From Clostridium algidicarnis DSM 15099 (GTDB lineage Bacteria; Bacillota; Clostridia; Clostridiales; Clostridiaceae), in assembly GCF_002934235.1 (NCBI RefSeq), contig NZ_PTIS01000016.1, forward strand, positions 1 to 61,032: a DNA stretch of 61,032 nucleotides, written 5' to 3'. Shown here piece by piece: positions 1-8,615 of this stretch (position 1 is the stretch's first letter; the number at the start of each line of letters is the position of its first letter). The notes under the pieces were generated by a model. The model saw nothing but the letters and a program-made list of their open reading frames with translations, ran no database searches and had not been told where the DNA came from. Both the position numbers and the translations under genes were made by a program.

Positions 1-200
1 TGTCATGCAGGATTCACACCTGCTATATAGTAATAAAGAAAGCTTCGCTCTCTTTATTGTTTACGCCCTTGCTTGGCGTACCTGGGTTCCTTGTGGGGAC
101 ATGCTTTGCTGGACTCACTTGCTAACCATATTAATTTTGGACTTCCTGAAGTTGATGTGGCTATATACAATCATTTTTATAGAAATCAAGCTATGTAAGA
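1..200. other. Left-edge structured stretch, function unknown
   Basis: No gene is convincing here. On the plus strand there are two adjacent hairpins: one at 31-60 (arms AATAAAGA / TCTTTATT with inner AGC/GCT), and one at 62-80 (TACGCC / GGCGTA with a 7-base loop). They are followed by a relatively G-rich stretch (about 80-125). A plus-strand reading frame covers 5-235 but runs through the hairpins and the terminator, so I do not call it. The stretch may be the 3' end of a gene, an RNA or a mobile element lying to the left of the window. Confidence 0.3.
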
Positions 201-203
201 AAA

Positions 204-239
204 AGAGCCAACCTATATTATTATTAATAGGTTAGCTCT
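204..239. terminator. Bidirectional terminator
   Basis: Stem AGAGCCAACCTAT (204-216) pairs with ATAGGTTAGCTCT (227-239) with one mismatch. A T-rich tract follows on the plus side and an A-rich tract precedes it. It closes the leftward gene ending at 247 and whatever lies to the left on the plus strand. Confidence 0.7.
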
Positions 240-246
240 ATATTTT

Positions 247-1686
247 TTATATTTTATACATTAATCTTAAAGCATCCACTTTGCGCTTTACATTAGTTTC
301 AGAAGCTAAATGATTATAGCCACCTTTATACTTTAAAACAAAATCTATAAATTCTAATAAAGAAGGACTAGATGCATTTGCTTTTAAGATATTTAGCATT
401 TCTACATATTTTCCTGAACTTACATTTTGTCCAAGTTTATTTGAAATACGTTCTTCATTAAAAGAAGTAACAGCGATATATGCATGGCGTTCGCTAAAAA
501 GTTTAATTAACTTTATATATATTTCATCGGCAGCCCAGCAGACACCATATCCATTAGTTAAAAATACATCCACAATAGTAATTACATAGTCTCTATCCAA
601 TTGAGAAGGTATCTTTTGGTTTCCTACCAATCGCTCTACTTGTCTTGCAAATTGTGGTTCATTATAAAAATTATTTGTACCTCTATGCATAGAAAGAAGT
701 TGGTTAAGAGCTATCTTTAACTCATAGGCTTTAATATTGTCTGGCAAATACTCTTCCCCACCAACAATAGAAATAAAGTTCCTTGCTAATTTTGCTTTTT
801 CTTCATTTCCATTTACCCTATAAATAGCATAAGAAGTTGCTAATTCATTTTTTGTTGATGCGTCTATTCTTTTCCATAGTTCTGGCATTATTTGCTTAAT
901 ATTCATAATGATATGTGGACTTGTTTCTTCTCTTAAATAAATACCATAAACCCCTTTAGCAAGAACATTAGCAAGCTTAACAGGCATTCCACTAATAAAG
1001 GCCAATGCATTTATTACATCTGACTCTGTAAATAACCCATCACGCATAGTTCTAAGTAAAAGTTGAGTCTGTATTGTATCACTTGGTATTTGTACTGTTA
1101 TAACTTCACGGATACAAACCTCTAACCAAGAAATCAATATAGTTCCACTTATTTCTGATTGATTTGATGGATTCCTTTCCATATATCCAAGCATATATCT
1201 TATATGATCTAACTGCTTATATCCTTTTTCAGATAGCAGCTCAATTTTTCTTGCTCCTTCAAGTAGCTCAGCTTCTAACACCTTATCCAAATCTTCAAGA
1301 GTAGAAAATTCTTCTCTGCGTTCTGCTTGTATTGCTACATCATAGAAGTAATCAATATCATATTGCTGAATACGCAGTTTTAACTGCTTCATAGTTTCTA
1401 CCCATAGATGATTAAGTGCTGAATCAAATAATCCCACACTTGCAGCTGTCATAAATTTTGTTATGAAATGTGCACATTCAAGTTGATACTCTGGAACATA
1501 CTCAAGAACATCCATAAAGTTTTTAAACACTTTCTTTCTCTCTTGTACTGGCACTAATATATCATCTATAGGAAGTCCTACCGCTTGATATACTCCCATC
1601 ATTTTGTGTTCAAAATCCATCATTGTTGGTGCAAAATCATTATTACTTCTAACTATAAGTTCATTACGTTCCTCATTCATCTCCAT
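247..1686 (-). CDS. Hypothetical protein, about 479 aa, helical
   Basis: I do not recognise this protein. It is soluble-looking, has no signal peptide or membrane segment, and is rich in amphipathic helices throughout, as in an all-helical repeat or scaffold protein. No catalytic motif is evident. The reading frame opens at 1722, but the ATG at 1686 (protein starting MEMNEERNEL) has a GGGGGGA ribosome site nine bases upstream and is the likelier start. A terminator lies just downstream at 204-239. It sits next to galE and two further unknown genes (2910-5632), and may belong with them as an accessory cassette. That grouping is inferred from position only. Confidence 0.6.
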   Translation of the reverse strand: MEMNEERNELIVRSNNDFAPTMMDFEHKMMGVYQAVGLPIDDILVPVQERKKVFKNFMDVLEYVPEYQLECAHFITKFMTAASVGLFDSALNHLWVETMKQLKLRIQQYDIDYFYDVAIQAERREEFSTLEDLDKVLEAELLEGARKIELLSEKGYKQLDHIRYMLGYMERNPSNQSEISGTILISWLEVCIREVITVQIPSDTIQTQLLLRTMRDGLFTESDVINALAFISGMPVKLANVLAKGVYGIYLREETSPHIIMNIKQIMPELWKRIDASTKNELATSYAIYRVNGNEEKAKLARNFISIVGGEEYLPDNIKAYELKIALNQLLSMHRGTNNFYNEPQFARQVERLVGNQKIPSQLDRDYVITIVDVFLTNGYGVCWAADEIYIKLIKLFSERHAYIAVTSFNEERISNKLGQNVSSGKYVEMLNILKANASSPSLLEFIDFVLKYKGGYNHLASETNVKRKVDALRLMYKI

Positions 1687-1823
1687 GTTTTCTGTCCCCC
1701 CTATAACCACTATTCTAGTCAAAAATCTATATACTAAAAATATAATTTAATTATATATCATTACCATATTTCAGTAAATATGTTCACTGCATAAATTCGT
1801 CATAATTTTCACAATAAGCAGAA

Positions 1824-1873
1824 AAAAAGTCATCACCTCGCAGCTTTATAAGCTTGCAAAGGTAATGACTTTG
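1824..1873 (-). terminator. galE terminator
   Basis: Outer arms AAAGTCATCACCT and AGGTAATGACTTT enclose an inner AGCTTTATAAGCT hairpin. The leftward transcript runs into a T tract (the A run at 1822-1828 on the plus strand). It ends galE. Confidence 0.75.
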
Positions 1874-1876
1874 TTC

Positions 1877-2872
1877 TTACTCTTTATAATTCTTCTCAAA
1901 TCTCCAAGCATCCCTACACATTTCTAATATACCTCTTTTAGCTGTCCAGCCTAGTTCCCTTTCAGCCTTAGAAACATCGGCATAGCAGGAAGCTATATCT
2001 CCTGGTCTTCTATCTACTATTTCATAAGGTACTTTGGTATCACTTACCTCTTCAAAGGCTTTTACTAATTCTAAAACTGAAGTTCCTTGGCCTGTACCTA
2101 GATTGTAAATATGTACACCTGGTTGAAGCTTGTTTAGGGCTGCCACATGACCTTCAGCTAAATCCACTACATGAATATAATCTCTAACACCTGTACCATC
2201 TACAGTTGGATAATCATTTCCGAAAACCCTTAACTTTTCTAGTTCTCCTTTTGCTACTTTTGTAATATAAGGCATTAGATTATTCGGTATACCATTAGGA
2301 GCTTCCCCAATTAATCCACTCTCATGAGCCCCTACAGGATTAAAATACCTAAGTAGTGCTACCGAAAAGTCTGGATTTGCCTTGGCTATATCTGTTAATA
2401 TTCTTTCAATCATAGCTTTAGTTTCACCATAAGGATTTGTAGTTGGACTAAGATCCATAGTTTCTGTAAATGGCACTTCATTATCCCAATATACCGTTGC
2501 TGATGAAGAGAATACAAATTTGTTAACATTATACTTCTTGCACATCTTGCAAAGAACCATAGTAGATAACAAATTATTATAATAATATTCAATAGGCTTT
2601 TCTACTGATTCACCTACTGCCTTAAGCCCTGCAAAATGAATAACACCATCTATTTTATGAGATGAGAAGATAGATTCTAGAGCTTGTTCATCAGTTACAT
2701 CTATTTGATAGAAGGTGAGATCCTTATTGGTTATTTGCTTTATTTTATCTATTGTATTTATATTGCTGTTGCAAAGATTATCGGCAACAATGACTGTGTG
2801 GTTATTATTTAATAATTCCACACAAGTGTGTGAGCCTATATAGCCTGCACCGCCGGTTACTAGTATGGTCAT
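1877..2872 (-). CDS. galE: UDP-glucose 4-epimerase
   Basis: GalE interconverts UDP-glucose and UDP-galactose (often also the N-acetyl forms) in the cytoplasm, using tightly bound NAD. The 331-residue protein is full length for the family. It has the N-terminal Rossmann motif TGGAGYIGSHT, the catalytic SSSATVYW segment and the YGETK (YxxxK) motif. The frame extends upstream to 2920, but the ATG at 2872 is the true start because it gives the canonical MTILVTGGAG opening and has a GGGGGGA ribosome site. It starts 37 bases after the unknown gene at 2910-4019 and is probably co-transcribed with it. It can supply UDP-Gal or UDP-GalNAc to the neighbouring surface-glycan genes. Confidence 0.95.
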   Translation of the reverse strand: MTILVTGGAGYIGSHTCVELLNNNHTVIVADNLCNSNINTIDKIKQITNKDLTFYQIDVTDEQALESIFSSHKIDGVIHFAGLKAVGESVEKPIEYYYNNLLSTMVLCKMCKKYNVNKFVFSSSATVYWDNEVPFTETMDLSPTTNPYGETKAMIERILTDIAKANPDFSVALLRYFNPVGAHESGLIGEAPNGIPNNLMPYITKVAKGELEKLRVFGNDYPTVDGTGVRDYIHVVDLAEGHVAALNKLQPGVHIYNLGTGQGTSVLELVKAFEEVSDTKVPYEIVDRRPGDIASCYADVSKAERELGWTAKRGILEMCRDAWRFEKNYKE

Positions 2873-2909
2873 TTTAGATATCCCCCCATTAAGACAATTA
2901 CTTATAACC

Positions 2910-4019
2910 TTAAATATCATAATTTAAAATTATATCATCAACCTTTTTATATTTATTATGCATCATGTAATTATTATCAAATAAGCTTTTCACCTTATCA
3001 TATATATCTTTTCTATTAGCTAATGAAATTTTATTAACTTCTTGTATCTTCTTAAAGAAAAATAACTTTGTTGCATAGATATAATACATTGAGCTAAATT
3101 CTGTACCTTTTCCATGCCATCCATAAATATCCCTGTTAAATTGAATAATTACATTATCCAAATCCAAGAAAAATAGTTTTTCATCTTGATACATTCTGCA
3201 AAAACAATTCAGTATTAAATCGGCATAAGAGTTAATAATAATCTTTGATACAAACTCCTTATTTTCTAATAATAAGGAAAGATACTCGTTCCACCTTTGA
3301 TAAATAATTTCTTTGATATCTGTAATAAATGAGTCATAACTACTTTCCTCAATGCCTTGAAGTAAAGTTCTTACATAATTATAATAAGTATTGTCTTGTT
3401 TAGTTAGAGTAATAGTCTTAACATATGTTTGCCTTCCAATAGTAGGCATACCACTCAAAGCAATGCCCATAACATGATAAAACTGCTCCTTATATTCAAA
3501 TTTTTTAACAAAATACCTAAAAATACGAGCATCTATTAAAGCTAATTTTATAATCCCGTCTGCTATGATTTTTTTATATCCTAATGTACTATCATTTAAT
3601 TCCGGTAGCTGGATATTATTAAGTAATTGTCTAATTAACTCAAAAATCACATATCCATTAGTTAATTGTGGTGACTGCAAAAGCTTAATCTTCAATTCCT
3701 TTTGTATACAATAACAATTATATACAATATCTATTATTTCACTTCTACCGTTAAGAATTTCAATAACTTCATCTTGATTTGCTTCAATGGCTTTATCATA
3801 TATTTGTTTAACTTTAGTTGTTTCACTTGAATAAAAACCACAACCCATTTCTACACTTTGTACAAAACTATATACTTTTTTAAAATCATTCTCCTTAGTG
3901 CCTTCAATCAACAGATTATATAACCCTTTATCACTTCTTGAAGCATCAGAAGGGACATTTATATCAATTTTAATCTTTCTTAGCATTTGTAAAACTTCAT
4001 TTATATCATCACTAATCAT
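2910..4019 (-). CDS. Hypothetical protein coupled to PLD-like protein
   Basis: This 369-residue protein has no recognisable domain. It looks soluble and all-helical, with Lys/Asn/Ile-rich composition and no signal peptide. The start is set by a TAATG junction: the stop codon of the upstream PLD-like gene (4019-5632) overlaps this ATG, and a GGAAGAG ribosome site lies inside the end of that gene. The longer frame starting at 4043 is less likely. Such an overlap normally means translational coupling and roughly fixed stoichiometry, so the two proteins probably act together. The function is unknown; a defence or stress role is only a guess from the company of a PLD-like protein. Confidence 0.65.
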   Translation of the reverse strand: MISDDINEVLQMLRKIKIDINVPSDASRSDKGLYNLLIEGTKENDFKKVYSFVQSVEMGCGFYSSETTKVKQIYDKAIEANQDEVIEILNGRSEIIDIVYNCYCIQKELKIKLLQSPQLTNGYVIFELIRQLLNNIQLPELNDSTLGYKKIIADGIIKLALIDARIFRYFVKKFEYKEQFYHVMGIALSGMPTIGRQTYVKTITLTKQDNTYYNYVRTLLQGIEESSYDSFITDIKEIIYQRWNEYLSLLLENKEFVSKIIINSYADLILNCFCRMYQDEKLFFLDLDNVIIQFNRDIYGWHGKGTEFSSMYYIYATKLFFFKKIQEVNKISLANRKDIYDKVKSLFDNNYMMHNKYKKVDDIILNYDI

Positions 4020-5632
4020 TATCTGCTCTTCCAAAGGATACACCTCTTATCATTCAGCTTATTCCAAAGTTCATCGAAAGCATCTACTATATATTGAGGA
4101 TGACTTACTTCCTGGATTATATGGTGATTTTTTCCTAAACTATTTATTGATGTTCCTAATGACCAAACTCGTGCAGTTCCATCTCTCATAATGAATAATA
4201 AAAATCTGTCATGAAATTTCCAACCAAATTGTCCATATTGACATCTAACTTCAAGGTTTATCCCATAGTTATTACTATTATTTTTTAGTATATTCTTCTG
4301 CTCATTTATCCATGTAATAGCATCTTGCTCATTTTCTCCATTTATTTTTCTAGTTTCACTACTTGAAGAAGTTATTGCTCTCATCGGTATTCCCATCTGT
4401 TTACTATAATACAAAGTGTTTAAAATATCCTCCGCAGACAAGTATGGGTCCCATAACATAATCTGTTTTTCTGAATTTAATACAATTAGCTTTCTAATAT
4501 CCTCTAAAGCTTTATTCTTTTCAAAATCCTGTGACGCACCATATTGCATAAATTTCATACGGCGTTCTAATTCCTCTAATCTCTCTTTATATTGTCTCTC
4601 CTGTACAAATTCTTTCCAATACTTTTTCTTTTCTATCATATTACGAGGAGTTTCCATAAACTCTGTGCTTTCTACTACAACTTCATTTTCTTCTTTTGAA
4701 GTAATAATAGTTCTTTTTTGTGGGAATTGACTGCCAATATTAAATCTAAAATGCATTTGCTTCATAAGACTATACTTTGACTCATATACAACTAGATCTG
4801 TTTTTTTATCATAAACTACAGTCTTAATCAAGTTACCTGTATCTCCAATATCTAATTTTACATTTTTATTATTTTTACTATCATGATATTTGATACCAGT
4901 TATACAATTATCAAATTCATTCATAACGAGTATACTATATCTATCTTCCCCATCAATACGCTTATCTGTAGAAATGGTAATATTAAGACTTGTATCGTCT
5001 TTATTTGAAGCAGAATTTATAGAAATTAAGTTTGATGGAAATTGAAAGATTACATTTCCAATCCTATCCTGCAATACATGTAAATTAATAGGAGCAAATT
5101 TCATTATATGTTCTGATATTCTTTCTCTCTGAATTTTTGTTAATTTTGATAATAGCTTTTTTCCTATATCAAAAAACTCATAGATATAGCTACCGTTTAT
5201 AAAATTATTTTTTAGGCATTTATTTAAATTAACTTCTTCAGTTCCATCTGGTGGTACAAATTGTTTATTTACTAAATCCAATTGACCTATTTGTAATACT
5301 CCACTGATATTTGATAAAACTTCAGAATTTGTAATCTGTGTAAAATTATTATATACATCATCCATTGATAGCTGATACTTGCAAATACCCATTCTATATT
5401 CATCAGAAACAGTAAGTAACTTATCAGTTAAATATTTAACCTTGTTTGTTTCGATTTCTCTTTCTTCAAACACAAATAAGGAAAAATAATTATAAACATT
5501 TTTACATAACTTATCCAATAAAAATATGGTTGTAACTTCACATGATTCATAAAATCCTAAATTGCCACGCTCTGATAGTAGTTTATATTCTGAACTTATT
5601 TTGTTTTTAAAATTATCAATTTGACTCATCAT
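4019..5632 (-). CDS. Protein with C-terminal phospholipase-D-like domain
   Basis: A 537-residue protein. Residues 1-370 match no family I can name. A charged, probably coiled segment follows (about 335-375). The last 150 residues look like a phospholipase-D-like fold: a strand ending in LWDPYLS (393-399), then FHDRFLLF (473-480) and SLGTSINSLGKNHH. The usual HxK motif is replaced by HDR, so it could be a diverged nuclease or phosphodiesterase, or inactive. The C-terminus vaguely recalls VPA1262-type proteins, but this is from memory and unverified. Translation is coupled to the next gene through a TAATG overlap. The region is more AT-rich than galE beside it, which may indicate acquisition. 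Confidence 0.6.
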   Translation of the reverse strand: MMSQIDNFKNKISSEYKLLSERGNLGFYESCEVTTIFLLDKLCKNVYNYFSLFVFEEREIETNKVKYLTDKLLTVSDEYRMGICKYQLSMDDVYNNFTQITNSEVLSNISGVLQIGQLDLVNKQFVPPDGTEEVNLNKCLKNNFINGSYIYEFFDIGKKLLSKLTKIQRERISEHIMKFAPINLHVLQDRIGNVIFQFPSNLISINSASNKDDTSLNITISTDKRIDGEDRYSILVMNEFDNCITGIKYHDSKNNKNVKLDIGDTGNLIKTVVYDKKTDLVVYESKYSLMKQMHFRFNIGSQFPQKRTIITSKEENEVVVESTEFMETPRNMIEKKKYWKEFVQERQYKERLEELERRMKFMQYGASQDFEKNKALEDIRKLIVLNSEKQIMLWDPYLSAEDILNTLYYSKQMGIPMRAITSSSSETRKINGENEQDAITWINEQKNILKNNSNNYGINLEVRCQYGQFGWKFHDRFLLFIMRDGTARVWSLGTSINSLGKNHHIIQEVSHPQYIVDAFDELWNKLNDKRCILWKSR

Positions 5633-5681
5633 AAAATATAAAACTCCATCCTATTATAATTAGTAAAGATGATTTCCATTA

Positions 5682-5957
5682 CTACTCTACTCCATAATAC
5701 TTAACATACCAATCAGCAAATCTCTGTAAACCTTCCTCTATACTAGTTGAAGGTTTAAACCCTACTGCTTCCTGAAGCTTATCCTTAGAAGCATAAGTTG
5801 CCAGTGCGTCTCCTGCTTTTAAAGGCTCGAATATTTTCTCAAAGACTACTTCTCTGCCTAATGCCTTACTCAAAGCTTTCTCTAAGGTTATTATAAACAC
5901 CATAAGCTTTTCAGGATTGTTATTTCCTATATTAAACACCCTATGAGATATCCCCTT
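5682..5957 (-). pseudogene. C-terminal remnant of an NAD-dependent nucleotide-sugar epimerase
   Basis: Only the last ~90 residues of an epimerase remain. The fragment reads ISHRVFNIGNNNPEKL, then KALGREVVFEKIFEP, then the typical ending EEGLQRFADWYVKYYGVE. This matches the C-terminus of UDP-glucuronate 4-epimerase-type SDR proteins, which are about 320-350 residues. An in-frame TAA lies just upstream (5958-5960) and the Rossmann domain is absent. A GTG at 5939 follows AAGGGGATAT and could still start translation of an 85-residue peptide. The catalytic domain is missing, so the product cannot be an active epimerase. It begins 8 bases past the flippase stop, so the flippase region probably replaced the missing 5' part. 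Confidence 0.8.
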
Positions 5958-5965
5958 TTAAATTA

Positions 5966-7396
5966 TCAAATCTTCCCTATATTTATTATTGTCTTTTTTA
6001 TATCCTTGAAATATAGAATTACTGTTATTACAATATTAAATACACTATATAAAACAAAATTTATATTTATCAAACTAAGGATTATACTTATAATCATATA
6101 TATTATAAATTTCGAATAAACTTTTAGGATATTCCTTATGTAGCTACCTTTTATATTTAATAACTTTAAATATATTACATGTTGCATTATAGAGTATATA
6201 GCATTAGTAATTAAAGTTGCTAATGAAACTCCAATTATCCCTATACCTAGTTTAATAAAAATAAAATTCAAAATAATAGCTAAAATCACCGTTATAACCT
6301 GAAGATATATTAAATATATTTGTTTTTTATTTGATACTATAAAAACATTGGAAAAATATGATATCTGATTTACAATTGTACCAAATACCAATATCCTATA
6401 AATATCAATACTTACACTATACTGAGGAACAACTATATTAACAAATGGTTTTATTAATATAGCTCCAGTAATACATAAAATCACACCAAAAACTTCTACA
6501 TATTTAGTATATTCTTCTGTTCTACTTAAAACTTCTCTTATATCATTATTACTATTAATATTTAAATTTTTAATAGCTTTAGGATAATATAAAAATAATA
6601 CTGAGGTTATAAATACTAAAGTTCCTCCAACAATTTGATTTGAAAATGTGTAATATCCTAAATCTTCATATCCTAAAAACTTAATAGTCATAACTCTATC
6701 TACAGTTGTTAAAATATAAAACCCTAAATTATATACAAGTAATGGTAATCCAACTATTATTAGATTTTTTAATACCTTTATATCTACACTTAAAGTTATT
6801 TTTTCACTCTTCTTGTACCCATATATAAATACTATACAATCTGCAATAAGCATGGATATTAATACAGAATATATTTTAAAATATCTAATAGATATAATTA
6901 TCAACACAAATGACAATACATTATTAATTAATTCTATATAATTTATCTTTCTAAAATTATCTACTAATCTAAAATAATTAATATAAAAAGCTCTATATTG
7001 CTCTAAAATACCTATAATAAAAGTCAGTAAAATGTAACTACCTAATTCTCTTTTATAAATAAACTTAGTAGAAACACCGGTTATAAGTAGTAAAATAGAT
7101 AATATAAATAAAGCTGTGAAAGATGTTTTTATAACTTTCTTAGCCCCTGTCATATCGCCCTTTGATTCATAAATAACATACTCTCTATTCATGGAATATA
7201 AAATTCCAAAATTAGAATAGCTTAAATAACTTAAAACCAATAGCAAGTTTCCTACAACCCCCAAAAGTTCAGGACCAAGTGCCCTAGCATTTACTATTCC
7301 CTTAACAAACCCAATAATCAAAGCTACGTATTTAATTGAAGAATATTTAATCAAATTATTTACTTTTTCATTTTTAAAAAATTTTTTTATATTCAT
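5966..7396 (-). CDS. Wzx-type flippase (MATE/MVF-fold oligosaccharide exporter)
   Basis: A 476-residue, extremely hydrophobic protein with about 12-14 predicted membrane helices, the size and layout of polysaccharide repeat-unit flippases. It opens MNIKKFFKNEKVNNLIKY, then a first helix with RALGPELLGVVG, a pattern common near the N-terminus of Wzx proteins. It would move undecaprenyl-linked repeat units across the membrane for the polymerase encoded at 10516-11721. It is the last intact gene of the leftward 6-19 kb glycan locus and abuts the epimerase remnant. It is very AT-rich. Confidence 0.85.
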   Translation of the reverse strand: MNIKKFFKNEKVNNLIKYSSIKYVALIIGFVKGIVNARALGPELLGVVGNLLLVLSYLSYSNFGILYSMNREYVIYESKGDMTGAKKVIKTSFTALFILSILLLITGVSTKFIYKRELGSYILLTFIIGILEQYRAFYINYFRLVDNFRKINYIELINNVLSFVLIIISIRYFKIYSVLISMLIADCIVFIYGYKKSEKITLSVDIKVLKNLIIVGLPLLVYNLGFYILTTVDRVMTIKFLGYEDLGYYTFSNQIVGGTLVFITSVLFLYYPKAIKNLNINSNNDIREVLSRTEEYTKYVEVFGVILCITGAILIKPFVNIVVPQYSVSIDIYRILVFGTIVNQISYFSNVFIVSNKKQIYLIYLQVITVILAIILNFIFIKLGIGIIGVSLATLITNAIYSIMQHVIYLKLLNIKGSYIRNILKVYSKFIIYMIISIILSLININFVLYSVFNIVITVILYFKDIKKTIINIGKI

Positions 7397-7468
7397 AAAC
7401 GTCTACTCCAATAGAACTCATATCTTATATCAAATCAATTTAACAAACCTGTAACTTTATTAACACGC

Positions 7469-7495
7469 GGAGAACCAACATTTCATTAGTTCTCC
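7469..7495. repeat. Inverted repeat between neuB-like gene and flippase
   Basis: GGAGAAC (7469-7475) and GTTCTCC (7489-7495) form a 7-bp stem with a 13-base loop. No T tract follows on either strand, so it is not an obvious terminator. It could protect a processed transcript end or partly attenuate readthrough into the flippase gene. Confidence 0.4.
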
Positions 7496-7541
7496 ATATG
7501 TATAAATAAACTTGGACGACTTATATAATCAGTAATAACTT

Positions 7542-8612
7542 CTACTCAATCATGTCATATTTTAATATAGTATCGTCAGAAATATCACTTAATGCTACTT
7601 TACCTATAACACTCATTATGTCAGTAGGAGATATTCCAGTTCCAGGTCTTTTAAAAGTAAGCTTATCTTTTGTAATCTTCTCTCCTTTTTTAATATCACA
7701 AGCTGTAACCAGAGATCTTCTTGCATTTTTTCTTGCAGCTAATTCTGTTTCAAGGCACTTAATTTCATATGAACCCCTAATTTTCTCAATAAACTCAATG
7801 CCTTTAATAATTTTTTTAGCGTCCTCAGGTGACATCGCATGGTAGTGATCATTACCTGGTAATGTTTTATCCAATGTAAAATGTTTTTCTACAACAACTG
7901 CACCTAAATTATAAGCAGTTTTAATAATATCTGCATCTTCATCAGGTTTAGTATGATCAGAGTATCCAATTAACAGATCTTGATACTTATTCTTTAGGCT
8001 TACGATTTTATTAAGATTTGCATGTTCATACGGTGTCGGATATTCTAGTACACAGTGTAACAGTACTATTGGTTCGTTGTTGTATTTACGAATAGTATGA
8101 ATAGTTTTATCAATTTCTTCTTCATTAGATGCTCCAACTGATAACAAAATAGGCTTACCTTTCTTAGCTTGATATTCAACGAAAGGCAAATTATTTAAAT
8201 CAGATGAGGATATTTTGTATACATTCATTAATTCATTCAAATAATCTGCTGATTCAATATCAAATGCAGTTGATAGAAATTCTATACCTAATTCATTACA
8301 GTACTCAGCTAGCTCCTTATACTCATTATAAGAAAAACTGTCAAACTTCTTGAAAAGTTCAAATTGAGATGTTGTTGTTTCTTCACTTGTATCCCAGTAT
8401 GATGGTGATTTTTTAGCTGCTAATGTTTCTGCTTTGTATGTTTGAAACTTAACTGCGTGAATTCCCGCATCCTTTGCTTCCCTTACCATTAGCTTAGCTG
8501 CATCAATTATAGGAATATTCATTTTTTTAGCTATATCATAGTAATTGACACCGATTTCTGCTATAAGCACAAATTCTCCTTCTTTAGCTCTTTTAATAAT
8601 TGTATTTTTCAT
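7542..8612 (-). CDS. neuB: N-acetylneuraminate/legionaminate synthase family protein
   Basis: NeuB-type enzymes condense phosphoenolpyruvate with a six-carbon amino sugar to give a nine-carbon nonulosonic acid. The 356-residue protein has the TIM-barrel signatures LIAEIGVNYYD, AVKFQTYKAE, KISSSDLNN, LLHCVLEYPTP, GYSDHT and EKHFTLDKTLPGNDH. A C-terminal SAF/antifreeze-like domain (about residues 290-350) is present. The start is 4 bases past the previous stop, with GAGGAGAATTAAG as ribosome site, so it is in one operon with the cytidylyltransferase fusion. The exact sugar (Neu5Ac, legionaminic or pseudaminic type) cannot be told from sequence by eye. Confidence 0.88.
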   Translation of the reverse strand: MKNTIIKRAKEGEFVLIAEIGVNYYDIAKKMNIPIIDAAKLMVREAKDAGIHAVKFQTYKAETLAAKKSPSYWDTSEETTTSQFELFKKFDSFSYNEYKELAEYCNELGIEFLSTAFDIESADYLNELMNVYKISSSDLNNLPFVEYQAKKGKPILLSVGASNEEEIDKTIHTIRKYNNEPIVLLHCVLEYPTPYEHANLNKIVSLKNKYQDLLIGYSDHTKPDEDADIIKTAYNLGAVVVEKHFTLDKTLPGNDHYHAMSPEDAKKIIKGIEFIEKIRGSYEIKCLETELAARKNARRSLVTACDIKKGEKITKDKLTFKRPGTGISPTDIMSVIGKVALSDISDDTILKYDMIE

Positions 8613-8615
8613 TTC

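Noticed and set aside
5-235. A 76-codon open frame at the left edge
   Set aside because: It crosses two hairpins and a terminator, has no ribosome site, and ends in Lys/Leu-rich chance sequence.
2410-2592. A second frame inside galE
   Set aside because: It lies wholly within the confident galE gene on the same strand in another frame and has no supporting signal.
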